DNA of 64,000 bases from Ciona intestinalis (taxonomy: Eukaryota > Chordata > Ascidiacea > Phlebobranchia > Cionidae): contig NC_020174.2 in assembly GCF_000224145.3 (NCBI RefSeq), positions 4,655,026 through 4,719,025 on the forward strand, in the 5' to 3' direction. Under the pieces are notes generated by a model that made no database searches, was not told the DNA's origin, and saw nothing but the letters and a program-made list of their open reading frames with translations. Of this stretch, positions 23,761 through 36,300 are shown in pieces (the first letter of the stretch is position 1; every line of letters starts with the position of its first letter). A program made the position numbers and the translations under genes.

Positions 23761-24006
23761 CCCATTTTTCTATACGCACAACAAAAACTGCCGGCCCTAT
23801 ACATTATAGGGCGGATGTACGCAGAAAAGGAGAAAATGGTGTGCTCGCGACGACCAATTGCCCTTAAAGGTAATATAAGTGCGACACGTATCAACTCATC
23901 ACAAAACACTTTCATTGTTTGTTCAAAAAGTTCATTGTTTGACGAGCTTGGGCGGTTACACAAAGGAAAAGATTTAATTCCAGCATTCATATACATTATG
24001 TCGACC

Positions 24007-24084
24007 AGATATTCACAAATAACCATCAATAGGATTGGTAGTCGACCGTGTTCCAACCCTATTGATGGTTATTTGTGAATATCT
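24007..24084. repeat. Near-perfect foldback (32-base arms, 14-base loop)
   Basis: The arms 24007-24038 and 24053-24084 are reverse complements with a single mismatch; the loop is 24039-24052. No matching element was seen elsewhere in the window. Confidence 0.95.
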
Positions 24085-24424
24085 GAATTGAGTGCCAGTG
24101 AGCATGAAGCTACTTACACAGTATACCATGTAATGAAAGTAAAGGTAACTCGCAGTTTTTAAAATGTTCAGTACAGGGAGATATATAGAGAAGGCTGTGA
24201 TCGAATAAAAATAAACCCTTTTTAACGTGATGTGAAATTTTAAAGAGTCGGGAAAAATGGGAGCATCGCTTAATTCTAGAGGTTCGAAATTTTAGAATAA
24301 ACGTTTCCAAAAATTTGCTTAAAAATTTTGTATTAAATGTGTATTTGTTATTAGAGGAGCATTAAACAAATACCTATACAAACTTGATAAATATAAAACT
24401 GCTGCTGTGTCCAAAAGGAAAGAA

Positions 24425-27400
24425 ATGTCGCATTCAACAATACCTCAAGGTGAGCAAACAGAAATCAACACGATATAAATTAATGTTTAACCGCTGGTTT
24501 TATATACAGGTGAAACTTCCATATTCAACACAGTAATAAATGCCCGAAATATTAAAAATGTAACAATCCAATCTGAAAATAAAGGTACGTCCACCGTATT
24601 ACATACATGCGCTTATAGTGACGATTACTTAACATAACGTTTCTTAATAGACGCAGAACCCCAACCAAAAGACAGTGTTTCTTCGTTTAAAAATCCGACC
24701 CTAAACTTCACCGTTTCGCAACAATACTTGGATGTTAAAACAAGCGTAGTTGGAAGGAAAAAAGTAATTCTGCATTGCCATGGCTTTCCAGGAACTGGCA
24801 AGTCCGAGATTATGTGCAAACTGGCAGAGGAGTTTCCTTATAAAAACAATCATGATCTTTATATAAAGTGGCACATAGAATGTGAGGACGAGGGTCATGA
24901 TGCACGAGCCCAATTACAGGAATTGGTAAAGTCAATGCTTTACAGCAATTTCATTTCAGAGGAAACCAAACAGAGTATAATAAGTGACCTGCAACGAAAT
25001 CGTGCTAGTTCCCTTGCTAAATTGCTGCGAGAAACAAAAGTTCCTGTGTTGATTATTTTCGAAGATGTCCCTCTTCAAACACCAGGATTGCTCTACGATC
25101 TTTTGCGTTCTGTTGACAAAATCCAAGAGAACCCGGTTCCCTTTCACATTTACATTGCAACTCGTAACCAGACAGTTCTGGAAAACGATGAAAGTAATAA
25201 GGTCAAGTCGTATCTTTCCAAGACTGTAAAAGGTTTCAACGAAGCTGAAGGAATAATGTATCTGTTGGAGAGACACCGTGGATCCGAGAAGACGGTCAGT
25301 GGTTCTGAAAAAGAAGCCGCACGCCTGGTGTTTCAGCGTTTCAGTGGTTCAATTCTGGGGCTTAAAACAGCAAGAGGTTTCTGCGAATGTTCCCAGATTA
25401 CCTATGAAGAGTATATGACTGAGTTGATCGAAGGAGAAGAATTAACAGCAGCAGAGGGAAACCTGCACGCTTTGGAAGTTAGAGAGCTGGAGAAAGTATA
25501 CGGCACGAGTGTGCGGCATATTTTTCAGGCTATTACTTTGCCGTTTCTTGACAACGAAGTCAATATGAACGTAATGTCGTGTTTGTCGTATTTACACTAC
25601 AACACCATTCCAAAAGAGCTCATCAATAAATTGTTTTATCACTTTTTATCTGGTAAACGAGGCAGGAGAAGAAATTTCAGACAGAGCAAAATAGAAGCTG
25701 GCCGGTTAATCAGTACGCTTAAGGAATTCGACTTGTGCGGAAACAGCAAAGATCTTAAACTACATGAAGTAGTTCTGCATGCCTTTCGAGTTAACTTATC
25801 GCCTAGGGACGAATCCTTTACAACCATGGTTAGAGTTTTGGCTGGTTCTGTGACAAAGGATATACGAGAATCAAAAATAAAATCCCAAATGAAAACCATT
25901 CATCCTCATATACGAGCACTTCTGTCCCACGTCAAGGAAAACCAAACAGTTGATCAACTCACCCAACTATTGTTAAGCCATCTTTACGAGGTATATGGTT
26001 CGGTAGCAGACGACAAAGTATCTTGCTATAAATTTCTTAGCAAAGCTTTTCAGCTGGTCTTTGGTATTTTAGGAGACAGCAGTTCATATACCGGTTTGGG
26101 CGAGTTTATCGCCAAATACAAAAACAAAGAAGTTAATGATGTGGCGGAAGAATTGGTTAATTCTTCTATTCGTTCCGGGGCTGCTTTTATGGAAGGGTTA
26201 ATAACTGGATACGAAAGCAACGTCTTACTCTTACCAGAGAAAGTTTTGGATTTTCTTGAGTCAAAAGCGGCAGACAAGGAAAGGTTTTCGACACAGATTC
26301 GAGAGAAGATAAAAGCGTGTCCTGTAATGGGAGCAGATATGGTTGAAAGTCTTCGGAAAGATGAGTTGTTTCTCAGCGAAGAAAGGCATCGTGGGGTATT
26401 CTTGGCTGAAAGGCTTGAAATTCTACACAGTGCAAGCCGAATCGTTTTGTTTTGTAGGGAGCTTCCGATTGGGTACAAGGAGGCACTCTGGTTATCGAGA
26501 ATAGCAACCACACTATCGGTAGAATGCAGAAAGAAAACGGGTGTTGGTTTACTGTTTGAAGACATCTCATTTTTGGGAGGTCAAATTCCTATCGGAATGT
26601 GTTTATGCAAATCATTAGATTCGACCGAATACACAGAACAGTTGAAGAAATTAAAGCAAGCGTGTGAAGCTGCGTCGGTTGCACCACCACAGGGTAGATT
26701 GTATGAGAGCGGCCTCATTAGAGAAATCGACAACGCGGAATATCGGAAAATAAACATTACAAGAATTCTGATCCGAATTCATACGCGATTGGTAAAAGGT
26801 AATCTATTACCAATATTTGACTATAGTATGTGCTATTGCATGCTGCGAGGCATATTGTGTGTGTGACAAAGTTCTCCTGGCAGAAGTCCTATTTGGGTCG
26901 TCTTAATCTGGACGTTATAGGGCGTAAAATACGTAACACAGCTTTCTTGACTCGTGTTTGACTTATGTTTTCGTAGTATTTAAAAAAGTACCAATCTATT
27001 TTTTTGTTTTATTTACCTTCCCTATATATGTTAATATGGGCAATTTTATATCTTTTAGTTGATCGGAACTGTTACCAAGATGGATTGGAAACTTGTCGTC
27101 ATTTGCAGGTGCTTGCTATGGAGAAGGCAAAGCAATGGGAAGTGGCTTGGAAGTGTATTATCTACTGTGGGAAGTTCTACGCCTCTGGTGCTAAGTATGA
27201 CCTTGCGCTAAATTGTTTCGAAAGGTTCCTTGACGAACCAGCAAACGAAACAACACAATCATGGGCATGGGGTATTTACAACTTTGCTAGATCAGTTGTG
27301 CATCTTCCGACACCTCCTCGTGTGGACAGGGCTATTAATTTGTGTCAAACCGTCCTCCAACCATCCGCAAAGATTGAGACCGACCTACGTTCAAGAATCG

Positions 27401-27444
27401 AAACTGAGCTTGAAAAACTTTTGCCGTATAGTTCTGTGGGGTAA
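24425..27444 (+). CDS. STAND-class (NB-ARC-like) ATPase with helical-repeat C terminus
   Basis: Exons 24425-24449, 24510-24584, 24651-26798 and 27059-27444 give 877 residues. After a short N-terminal part with INARNIKNVTIQSENK comes a P-loop NTPase: Walker A GFPGTGKS (about 78-85), Walker B VLIIFEDV (about 166-172; ED where classic NB-ARC proteins often have DD), a sensor-like YIATRN, and a GSILGLKTA segment in place of GLPLA. A long helical region follows and the last exon looks TPR-like (paired helices with GKFYASGAKYDLAL). STAND ATPases act as nucleotide switches that oligomerise in innate immunity or cell death. No death domain, CARD or TIR was recognised, but 5' exons may be missing. The stop codon lies inside a MITE. 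I cannot name an ortholog. Confidence 0.72.
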
Positions 27445-27615
27445 GATGGAACACCTTTAGCACCCAATAACCAAATATCCTGATCGTGTTTTAAACAATT
27501 ACCAAAACGGCCTACTGGAGTCGTAGGAATACTGTTTTATAATTCTTTGAATGTTCTTTGTTTACTACGAAAGGAGACGTGAAAATAGAATGAAAAGCTG
27601 TCCTATCTATACCCC
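27427..27615. mobile_element. MITE supplying the STAND gene stop codon
   Basis: It begins 'tatagttctgtggggtaagatgg' and ends 'cctatctataccccacaga', with the family core between. The TAA of 'ggggTAAgatgg' is the in-frame stop at 27442-27444, so about the last five residues and the stop come from the element. Confidence 0.78.
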
Positions 27616-28285
27616 ACAGATTTACATTAATGCGCCAGGAACTAAAACACACGGGTTCGATGCTTAAAGCGATGATAATTAACTGACATTCTTTTGTTTC
27701 GTTTCTTTTATTTTTCAACATAATATTGCGATGTAAATGAATGATTTGCGGTTAAATAATTATATAAGATGCATGTGTTATACCTCTGTCAATTAAAGGC
27801 CTATATAGTCATTACTGGAAATCTGTGACGTATTTTTACTGCCGTAAGCAAGTTTACAGCAACGAAATTTCCGAGATCGCCGCTTATTGTTATAATAACC
27901 GTGAGAAATTAAATTTATCGTATTTCCCATGCTGTATGTACTTCTAGATATTAAAAATTGTGACTTCAACTGTTTTTCTCCTGCCTAGCCTATATACATA
28001 TATATACACCTATATATACCTGCGCATTAAACTGTTATAGGTCGAAACTTTCAAATGTTTTAATAAATTTCGTAAATTTGGCCCTGATCTAGTGCTCATC
28101 CATGGAGTTATTGGACGATTCTCGTAACGAAATAACAGTCAGGATTATTGGTATCATTAGTCTCTTACTATTTGAATAGGATACTATGTGTTATTTTAGG
28201 CAAAATATATATCTCACGAAATACAATTCGTTATAGGCTTGATTTTGGTTTCTTACGTATTTCATAGCACTGATCGATCGCTAAA
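27616..28285. other. Spacer before the second lectin-like gene
   Basis: This contains the STAND gene 3' flank and, at about 28165-28260, one copy of a repeat reading '...gaatagg..act..' to 'aggcaaaatatatatctcac' and 'acttgatttt'. The same repeat is seen near 3820, 13240, 33365, 38420 and 41330. No further gene was recognised. Confidence 0.5.
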
Positions 28286-29401
28286 ATGTTTAGGCCGTTT
28301 ATAGCACTGGTGTTCCTTGCTCTATGTTTGTTACAAGTGGTTCGTTCAAACTCACTGCTGAGTTGCCAGGTTGTAACAGAAGGATTGGAAAGTGAAACAC
28401 AAAACCAATGCAACTGTACATTTGTTCGAAGCTTGATTCAACAAGCCATTAATAATGCAAGTAAGTAAACTATCTCTAGACGGCGCCGGTATAGTTTGTG
28501 TCTTTTTAAGTTGTTGCCTAAACGTTTCCTATCCAACAAAACAATAGAAGTAGGGTAATGAGAGTAAAATAAAAAAGCGCGGATTTTGTAACCCCAATTT
28601 ATAAGAGGTTGGGGTAAGATGGGGACATTGTTGTTAATTGTTGAAAACAAGATTATAGGTAATATGAAATATTATGTGCTAATGGTAGGAATACAACCCC
28701 ACAGTAATAAACCTATTGCCGACTGTTTTGCAGAGAAATGCAGTGGTGTGGTTTACGGGGGAAGATGTATTCGTTTCATTTACACAAGTGGCTACGGCAT
28801 GTCGAGGCCTGATGCTAGGAACATGTGTGTTTACCATGGTGGAACATTGGTTGATATTGTGAACCAAGAAATGTACAACTTAATCTACAACTACGCTAAG
28901 GAGGCGTGGGATGCTTACATTGATCGGAACCCAAACTATGTGGAAATGTGGTTGGCTTCTACATACCAGGTGCCATTTCTCTCACGACAATTTGTTTTGG
29001 TAACATTATATTACGTATAATTGAATGAATGTATCCGTCAAATGGCGGGCAACGACAGTGGTTATAACACGGGTGTTTTGTTTCAAACGCCTCGCCCCCT
29101 ATTCCCACGGATCTATTTTCTGCCCTAGAAATCGCGTGCTCCCAGGAAATCTAATTAAAAATAACAATCATTGAATATAAAACAATAAGACAACTTGTAT
29201 TTTTAGAGTGGTACAGTTCGATCCTCAGTGACTGGTGAAGTTATTTACGCGAGATGGCATCCTACCTTCCCACAAACAGATAACCGGCATGCCATGGGAC
29301 TCGTAGTTGCTACCAAAGCATCCCGTGGAAGCTTGCATGGAATGTTCAATTACTTTCCAAGCCATCCATACCTTGTACCTTTGTGCTCGTTCCCGATTTA
29401 A
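28286..29401 (+). CDS. Secreted C-type-lectin-like protein, copy 2
   Basis: Three exons (28286-28460, 28734-28969, 29207-29401) parallel those of copy 1 in order and phase. The signal peptide (MFRPFIALVFLALCLLQ) differs from copy 1, while the stem after it and all of exon 2 are almost identical. Exon 3 has diverged more (WHPTFPQTDNRH against WHPGFPTHITGF) but both end in PLCSF-P/T-I. The two copies flank the STAND gene on the same strand, so they most simply arose by a tandem duplication around that gene or by insertion of that gene between them. No calcium-sugar EPN or WND motif is apparent. Confidence 0.75.
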
Positions 29402-31068
29402 ATAAAAATAAATGGACCAAATACTTACACCTCGTGCCAGTTTTCGAAGTAACACGTGCGTAACTTTGTTGGTGACAGTTTCTGACTGACAAGCTTCAAA
29501 CTTTTTATCTCTGGTGTCCTGCCTAATACATGACAGTATCAATCGGAACAATGTATCCTACAGTATATACCTTTGATTTAGGTTTACTAATGGTTCTGAT
29601 ACGCCTGTTTAACGTCAACGGATTTATTACGAAAATTTCGGAATAGAAGTTCGATTTCATTTGCATGCTAGGGTTTTTAAGGAGGGGGGGGGGGGGGTGC
29701 TGGAGCTCATATGGCAGCAAAACATAGATGTACAGCAAGAAGCAAAAAACTAAAGATTGAAAAGATGGTATGATGCGAATATATGATGATCACTTGTACA
29801 GCGTGATTATTCTACGCACATGCACGACATAACATAGCATTGTACCTTTCCTGTGTTGGGCAAATAACATTCTTTTCGGAGGACTTTCAAAAAGTCTAAC
29901 ATTCCAAGAAAACATTCTCCATCATACAAGAAACCGCAAACCTTCTGACGAAAGGCATGAAAAGAAATCCATCGTAAAGCAGCAACAACATATAAGCAGG
30001 ACAACCATAGCAGGGATCAAAATAAAGTTCAGCATGGTAAAGTCGGAACTTATGAAGTCTGTATATGAAGTTACAAAAATATCTTCTCGTTAAAACGACA
30101 CAGTTTCCACCCAGGTTGTTGCAACAGTGACTCGGTAAAAAAGTAAAATCAAGCGTGGTCCATTTAAGTGTAGATCAAGTTTGGTCTGATATGTTGTAGA
30201 AAGTTGGCAAGACAGAATGTTTGTTGGCGGTATGGGGCAAAAAAGTGACGTGTATATGAATTCGAATGTGAATCATATATATATATGAAATAAGACAGCA
30301 ATTTACAAACAAAGCACAGATAATAGCACAGGGTACAACATCGGCAGTGGTGTAGTTGGTACTTATGATCAGAAGAGAAGCTTTGTGGAAAAATCAACCA
30401 AAAAAATTGTCCATTCATGTTGGAACAGCATCAGAAATCACCAGCATTAAGCAATAGGCTTGGAATAAAGGGACATAATAGTGCAAAGAATGTAGAACCA
30501 GCGGTTCAAGGTTTGGCCTCGTTTGATTCAATAAAACAAGAGCTAAAAGCAAGCACAGCATGTAAATTAGCACAGAGTATATGAAACAACGACTAAAAGC
30601 AATTGGAATACTTAAGATGAGACAACAAACTTTGTTGGAATGAATGTAAAAGTGTGTAGGTGTAAATGTGTGGCAGGAGTGACAGTGTGTGTCTTGTGTA
30701 GTGTGGGGTAAAATATAAAAATGTAAAACCTGTATGTCGTGGTAGGGTGGGGTAGTGTGGGAACAGAAAGAAAGAAATTGTGAAAGTTAGAAGGGAGGTA
30801 GTATGGAGGAATTGATGTTGAAGATCTAACTTTGATCCCAGATCCCTGGATGTTGGAAGAAAAGACATCAAACATCAAGTAATTATCATTAAAAAGGAAA
30901 AATCTTTTAGAATTAGATTTTTTTCAGATTAAAAAAAATCTTCTGGTTTAAAAGACAGTCTTCTGAAATCTAAAATCTTTTGGGATAAAAAGAAGTTTCA
31001 ACATCGGAAAAGAAATAAAAAAAAGAGAAAAAATTGTTGGAGGAGAAAATCTTCCAGGATAGTTTAGA
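29402..31068. other. Convergent spacer, includes the MAP3K1 3' flank
   Basis: It lies between the ends of lectin-like copy 2 (+) and MAP3K1 (-). It holds a 14-G run at 29684-29697, an AT microsatellite near 30278, a G/T-rich stretch at 30650-30800 and an A-rich tract before the MAP3K1 stop. A 65-codon minus frame at 29807-30004 is Cys- and Leu-rich but shows no family. Much of the right half is probably MAP3K1 3'UTR. Confidence 0.45.
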
Positions 31069-33339
31069 TCACCATCTGATGAAGACCGGATGTTTAAGAA
31101 GTTGCATCGCGGTTGGTCGATCACGAGGGTTGGCTTGTAAACATCTACGACATAAATCCTTCATGGCTGGTGAGAGGTGGTCGGGTATCGGGGGTACGGT
31201 GGGTGATGAAGCAATCTGTCGGGGGGAATTAAAAGTATATTTATAATTGTATAATATAAATGTATAATGTATAAGGAAAATATATAACTATTATGTGAGT
31301 GATAGAAATGAACAACAGGGATATTTTTGCCACAAATACAAACTTGCTCATTCAAAGCTGATAATTTCTAAGACCTAACTTAACCAATTGTCCCGCTACC
31401 ATGCAACAGAGTCTCATGCTCCCTGTCAAGCTACCCAATAAACCCCACCCACCTTAAATATAAGTGCGAGATGGTTTGAATGCATGTCAGCTTCCCATGG
31501 TGGTTTACCCGATGCCATCTCAGTGATGACGCAACCACACCCCCACACATCGCAACTACGTCCGTATTGTTCACCTCGTAACACCTGTGATTGTGGTTGT
31601 GTGAATAATAGTCTAGTATCACTGTACCAGAGTAGTGATAGTTTCATATAACAAGAAAAAATTATATTTATTGTTAACATTTTTACACGCAGTCGTTATT
31701 GATGTAAACTTTTTCAGAGGCAGAAACTTTTAAAAAGCAAGTTAGGACCTGCCCATATACAATAGAATGTGCATATACAATGTTGGGGTAATGAGTCAAC
31801 TCTGGCCTAAACCTCTGGTTCCGTAACAAGTACCTCACCCACATAGAGTATACACCACTCTCTTACCTCAGGTGCCATGAAAGCAATTGTACCAAGTAGT
31901 TGACCCTGGAATTCCCCGGCACCCGTACCCTTTGAGGCAAGACGAGCAGCCGCACCAAAGTCGCTCACCCGAACCTTTGACCCGTTGAATCAATTAGGAG
32001 GTTAGCACCTGGTTGGGTTTGTGTAAAGTTTAATTTGTGGGAAAATAAAGGTGTTTAGGCTGAGGTAATTTTAACATCAGAAATAAAATCAGTTTCACTA
32101 AAGGTTTTTTTGGCAAAGAAAAATGACAATTTCTAAACTCGTATGTGTCCTACAAGATACTGAATGAAATATGAAATATATGATGGTGTTTCACCATATG
32201 ACAGACTAAAATTCCATACCTTTGATGTCCCTATGTATAAGAAACTGCTCATGTATATAAGATAGTCCACGTAGGAGTTGTAACGTGTAGTTCATGATAA
32301 CTGCTTCATTGAAGGCCCCATAATGTGACAGAAGTGTGGATACTGAACCACCTGTGCGATAAAATATATAAAAATTCAATTATACATCAAAAATATAGGA
32401 AAAAATACATATAGTAATAATTTTGAAAAATTATGACTTATGCACGATAGCAAAGATCAGAATAGGAAAAGCGTATAAGCAACAAAACGACAGTAGTTAA
32501 AAAGACGGTACGGGTGAAAAAATACTCATAAATTTCAGTATCGAACACGGTATCTTTCTGTTATGATGCGAATGCATAACTACTCAGCCACAGCGCCAAA
32601 AAAACAAATCAAAAGAAAAACGGAAATATATAATAAATAATAAATATGCTTGTACTAATCGAATTAGTAGCAGATCGACAGTCAATAAATCACTTAGCAG
32701 CAAAACAACAACCGATAAATGGGCTACGGGTAAAAACTAGTTTCAAATAAAATCAGCAACACTGGTTACCTGCACACCATTCAATAAAGATATTGTACAG
32801 AGGGCCTTCCTTGGTAATCCCATGTAACCTTACAATATTGGGATGCGATAATCTTCTCATTAAGGAGATTTCCTCGGTTATTACGGCAAGGACTTGTCTT
32901 TCTTCAACAGCAGAACATCTTACATGGTTTACCTGGAAGTAAAGGGGTTATTTTAGGGGTGCAAAAGGTGATATGTCACCCAACTTTTTAAACAGGGGTA
33001 GCAGCGGATGTTTTACCATCCAGGTTTCAAGGCTAAACAGATTTTACCCGTTCTATACATTATACGCATTTACCAGATTAATCAATTAGATTCCCTATGT
33101 TTGACAACCATGAGTGTAACTGTATTTTAACGATATTACCTCAGATTTAGTTACAAAGTCGTGTAATTATTATTAATTAGTAGAAACTATTGCCAAACAC
33201 AATATACCTGCTTCACAGCCATCAAGGTACCAGTGAACATATCCCTGGCTTGGTAACAAGCTGAGAACGCACCAAGTCCTATCTGTGCTCCTTTACACCA
33301 TTGATTGTTCTCCTTGTATTCTTTCTGTATGTCTGTGCT
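31069..33339 (-). other. MAP3K1: MAP3K1 kinase domain exons
   Basis: Exons 33339-33208, 32932-32770, 32351-32220, 32008-31867, 31584-31453 and 31215-31069. Visible parts: glycine loop GLGAFSAC, catalytic Lys in LMAVKQ, HRDIKG loop, [39 protein letters not shown], and [15 protein letters not shown] with a stop two residues after it. Exon 32008-31867 is 142 bases where 143 are needed: [11 protein letters not shown] and VRVSDFG lie in different frames, the break being near 31974 in a short G run on the coding strand. All other exons keep phase. Confidence 0.93.
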
Positions 33340-36300
33340 CTGTAACATTGTAAATGGTTTTTAATATCTATCGGAATATAATTTGTTAGACTTGATTTTC
33401 ATCAGTTATATATAACCCTACCTATAGTAAGTCCAAATATATGAAACCACATTAACGAACCCAACACCACTTTACCTCATCTTGCACTCGAACAATATCT
33501 GGTTCTTCCTCTGTATAACTAAGGTGTGGAACCATGGGTAGTGCATCTTGTATGTAACTAACTGCGAGTGTGTGCGCGAATAGTTTGTCCTCTTCCTCCT
33601 CTATCTGCATCTGGCACGAACATTGCATGGCAAGGTCAGCTTCGTAGCTTTCGAGGGCGTCGCCCTCAGTTGGCGGGTGATTGGTGGAGGAGGTGGGCGT
33701 GTTCAATTGGTCAGCAGGGGTGGTGGTTGGGGTTGCAACACCTGGGACGAATGTATGGATGCTTTATGTCAAACGTTATCACAAGGGTTCAACACCTCGT
33801 TTCTGCTTACGAGTTACCATGTATGAAACTAATATATATAAAGTTATAAACAGAAAAATATAAACAACCTTATAACCCAAAACAGTACAATATACCAACC
33901 TATCTCTGACTTGAAAGTAACCGGTGTTTTCTCCGCTTGTGAATGATCAGACTCAGCAAGTAGATCTTCCACACTTGAACTCAATTGAGACTTTTGTTTC
34001 TAAAACATACAATATGGTTAACACATACCATGTCTATTTAATTTTTAGAATACAATCGTTAAAACATGTTACTGTGAAAACTTTAGAAAAAGTGACCGGA
34101 TAAAAGCGTGGTGGCTAAACCCATACACATCATGTTTAGTTGCTACAAATAAATGCTTACCTTATGCTTGCTATGTGTTTTCCTCGGTTGCAAACGTGTT
34201 GGTCGCGTGGGAAGTTTTCTCACAGGATTTCTTCTGTTAAATATACTTTTGTTTAACTATAGAAGCAATGGTGTTTCATGGGGTAAATACCTTTTCACAT
34301 ATCAATATAAAATTTTGAGCTATATTAGTATTTAAGAAATTGTTACAGTATACAAGTAATTCAGATTTGCATTCGTACATCTCAAGTTCTAACTTACCTC
34401 CTTATACTTGTGTATGAATCACTAGTTGACCAAGTTATATCGGATGCTGTTGATGTTTCATCTATTCCTTCCTCTTCATCATGTATTGAGTGAACCTCCA
34501 GTGTAGAGTGGAGGAGAGCAGCAGCGGGAGCAGAAGGGCATCTGTTTACGAGTGAAGCGGAGGTGCTAGGGATGTCTTCTTCCATGGAGCGTGTCGCCAT
34601 CGGGCTGTCGGGATCATTGATGTAGTGATCCGAGTCCTCCGGATGCGGGGTTCGATGCCTACGAGATTGCTGGTGGTAGTGTAACAGAGCTCTTGGCTTG
34701 CGACTACTGCCTGCTGTAGGTCTGCGGAGTTGTTTGGGTCGCACAGGTCTCTTGATGGATGGCCCACTTGAATCTTCACCTGATGCCATGTCATCTTTTT
34801 TACGTTGGGTATTCTTTCCATAAATTTCCTCAGGGGAAGTTTCGCTCTCAGGAGATGTGAGGTGTTGGATGTTGGAGGATTTAGATGACATGATACCGAT
34901 GCTGCCTTTATATGAAGAGTCAGTGCCCACACCGCTATCTGTGGTTGCTCCAAAGCCATCTGATACACCAGAGCTTGCTGAGAGCATTCGGTTGGGTGGT
35001 GTAGGTACAAGGGGTATGCTGCTGTTCTTAAGTATCCCCCTTGTTGGTATCCTGCTTGAATTACTTTGGTTTGCTCCCAGAAACGGTGACAATTGAGCTA
35101 CATCACTTTGGCTTACATCCTCATCCAAAGTCTTGGAGAGCAAAGTTGATTTCTTGGCAAATGCTGAAGCAGAGTTGGCACCATATCTTAAACTCTCCCT
35201 ATACCTTTCCACAGTACCACGCCTCTCTATAGCTGCTTTCAATGCTAAAGGTCGACTGTGAGCCAAAGGTTCCTCATTCTGTTTAGTTTTAGGAGCAGGT
35301 TTCACTGAATCTTCCTTCAATACATCAGTTGGTGCTGAACTTGGAGATTTATCATTAGAATATTTACGAAACCCTCCAATAGGAGCAGAGTCAAGTTTTT
35401 TAGATTTTTCACCCCTGTTAGCGACAGCTAATCTGTTCTGTTTGCGATTAATATTATCAGCAAGCTCCCTGACGCTTAACCTTCTCTCAGAAGCTCTTCT
35501 AAAGTCCTCGCAGCAGGATGTAGATGACGTAGAAGACTCCCTACTGCTGCTACGATCCCGGGATGCGTTGGGAGCAAAAGATGACCCAAAGTCACTTGTG
35601 TGTCTCGTAGAACCAAACTTGGACGATGTCGCCCCAGCCTCCCTAAAAGCGGAGGACTCTGATTTCAATCGAAGCAAAGAAGGACGAACAGGTTGGTCTA
35701 CAGGGGTTGGATTATCCAATGAAGACAGTGGGGTAACTGGTTCAGATTTACTGCATGGCTTGCCTTGTAATGCAACACTTTGAGCATCTTTTTCACCCTC
35801 TAAATCGGCCACTGCGAATCCAGATTCATGGAATTGATAGTCAAGCGTCATGTCGCAGTTTATAGCTGTATGTACTGTTGTGTCGCTTGATATTAATTGT
35901 TCAGTTGTGTTCTCACTGGTAGGGGCAGGGGAGGAGAGGTGAAAGTCAGTTGGTTGTTGTTCGTTTGTTCCAGGGCTTATGCATCTTATAGGGCGAAACA
36001 AGGAAACCTGGTGTATAGTCAAAAATATAAATCTATAGAACACGCAAACTGTAATAATTTAAAACATTATATTCTATATTATGATAAGGTATTTTGGCAA
36101 AGCATGGGGGAAGAAAGATTTGTTTCATATTTCTCTCACTTAAGGACTATAGTGCATTTTGTTATGTGGCCAATATATACACAACTTTTGCTTTTAACTT
36201 ATTGTTAGGTCTCTGGTATTGAACCCGCCTATTTTTATTCCCCAACTATAAAATACTTGCGCTAAAATATAGAAAACTTTTAAATGAACACCAACCTCAA

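Larger units (their letters stand above)
23314..24424. other. Region upstream of the STAND gene, with possible 5' exons
   Basis: A 56-base minisatellite and a long foldback are listed separately. A possible 5' exon for the STAND gene is 23817-23868 (ATG, 17 codons, then AAAG|GTAATA). A second possibility is open sequence from about 24355 that runs in frame into the start used at 24425. Neither can be confirmed from sequence alone. Confidence 0.4.

Noticed and set aside
23605-24078. Long plus-strand frame of 157 codons and its antisense partner
   Set aside because: Both come from the 56-base minisatellite and the foldback; the protein is repetitive and matches nothing.
28165-28260. Possible spliced-leader RNA gene ('actatttgaatagg' resembles the Ciona leader)
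   Set aside because: The sequence departs from the leader and lacks its donor context; the same wording recurs at several sites as an interspersed repeat.
29807-30004. 65-codon minus-strand frame as a gene
   Set aside because: Single small frame with no homologous motif, in the likely 3' flank of MAP3K1.
34546-35783. Frames overlapping the large MAP3K1 linker exon in other frames
   Set aside because: They are shadows of the 1.6-kb coding exon.
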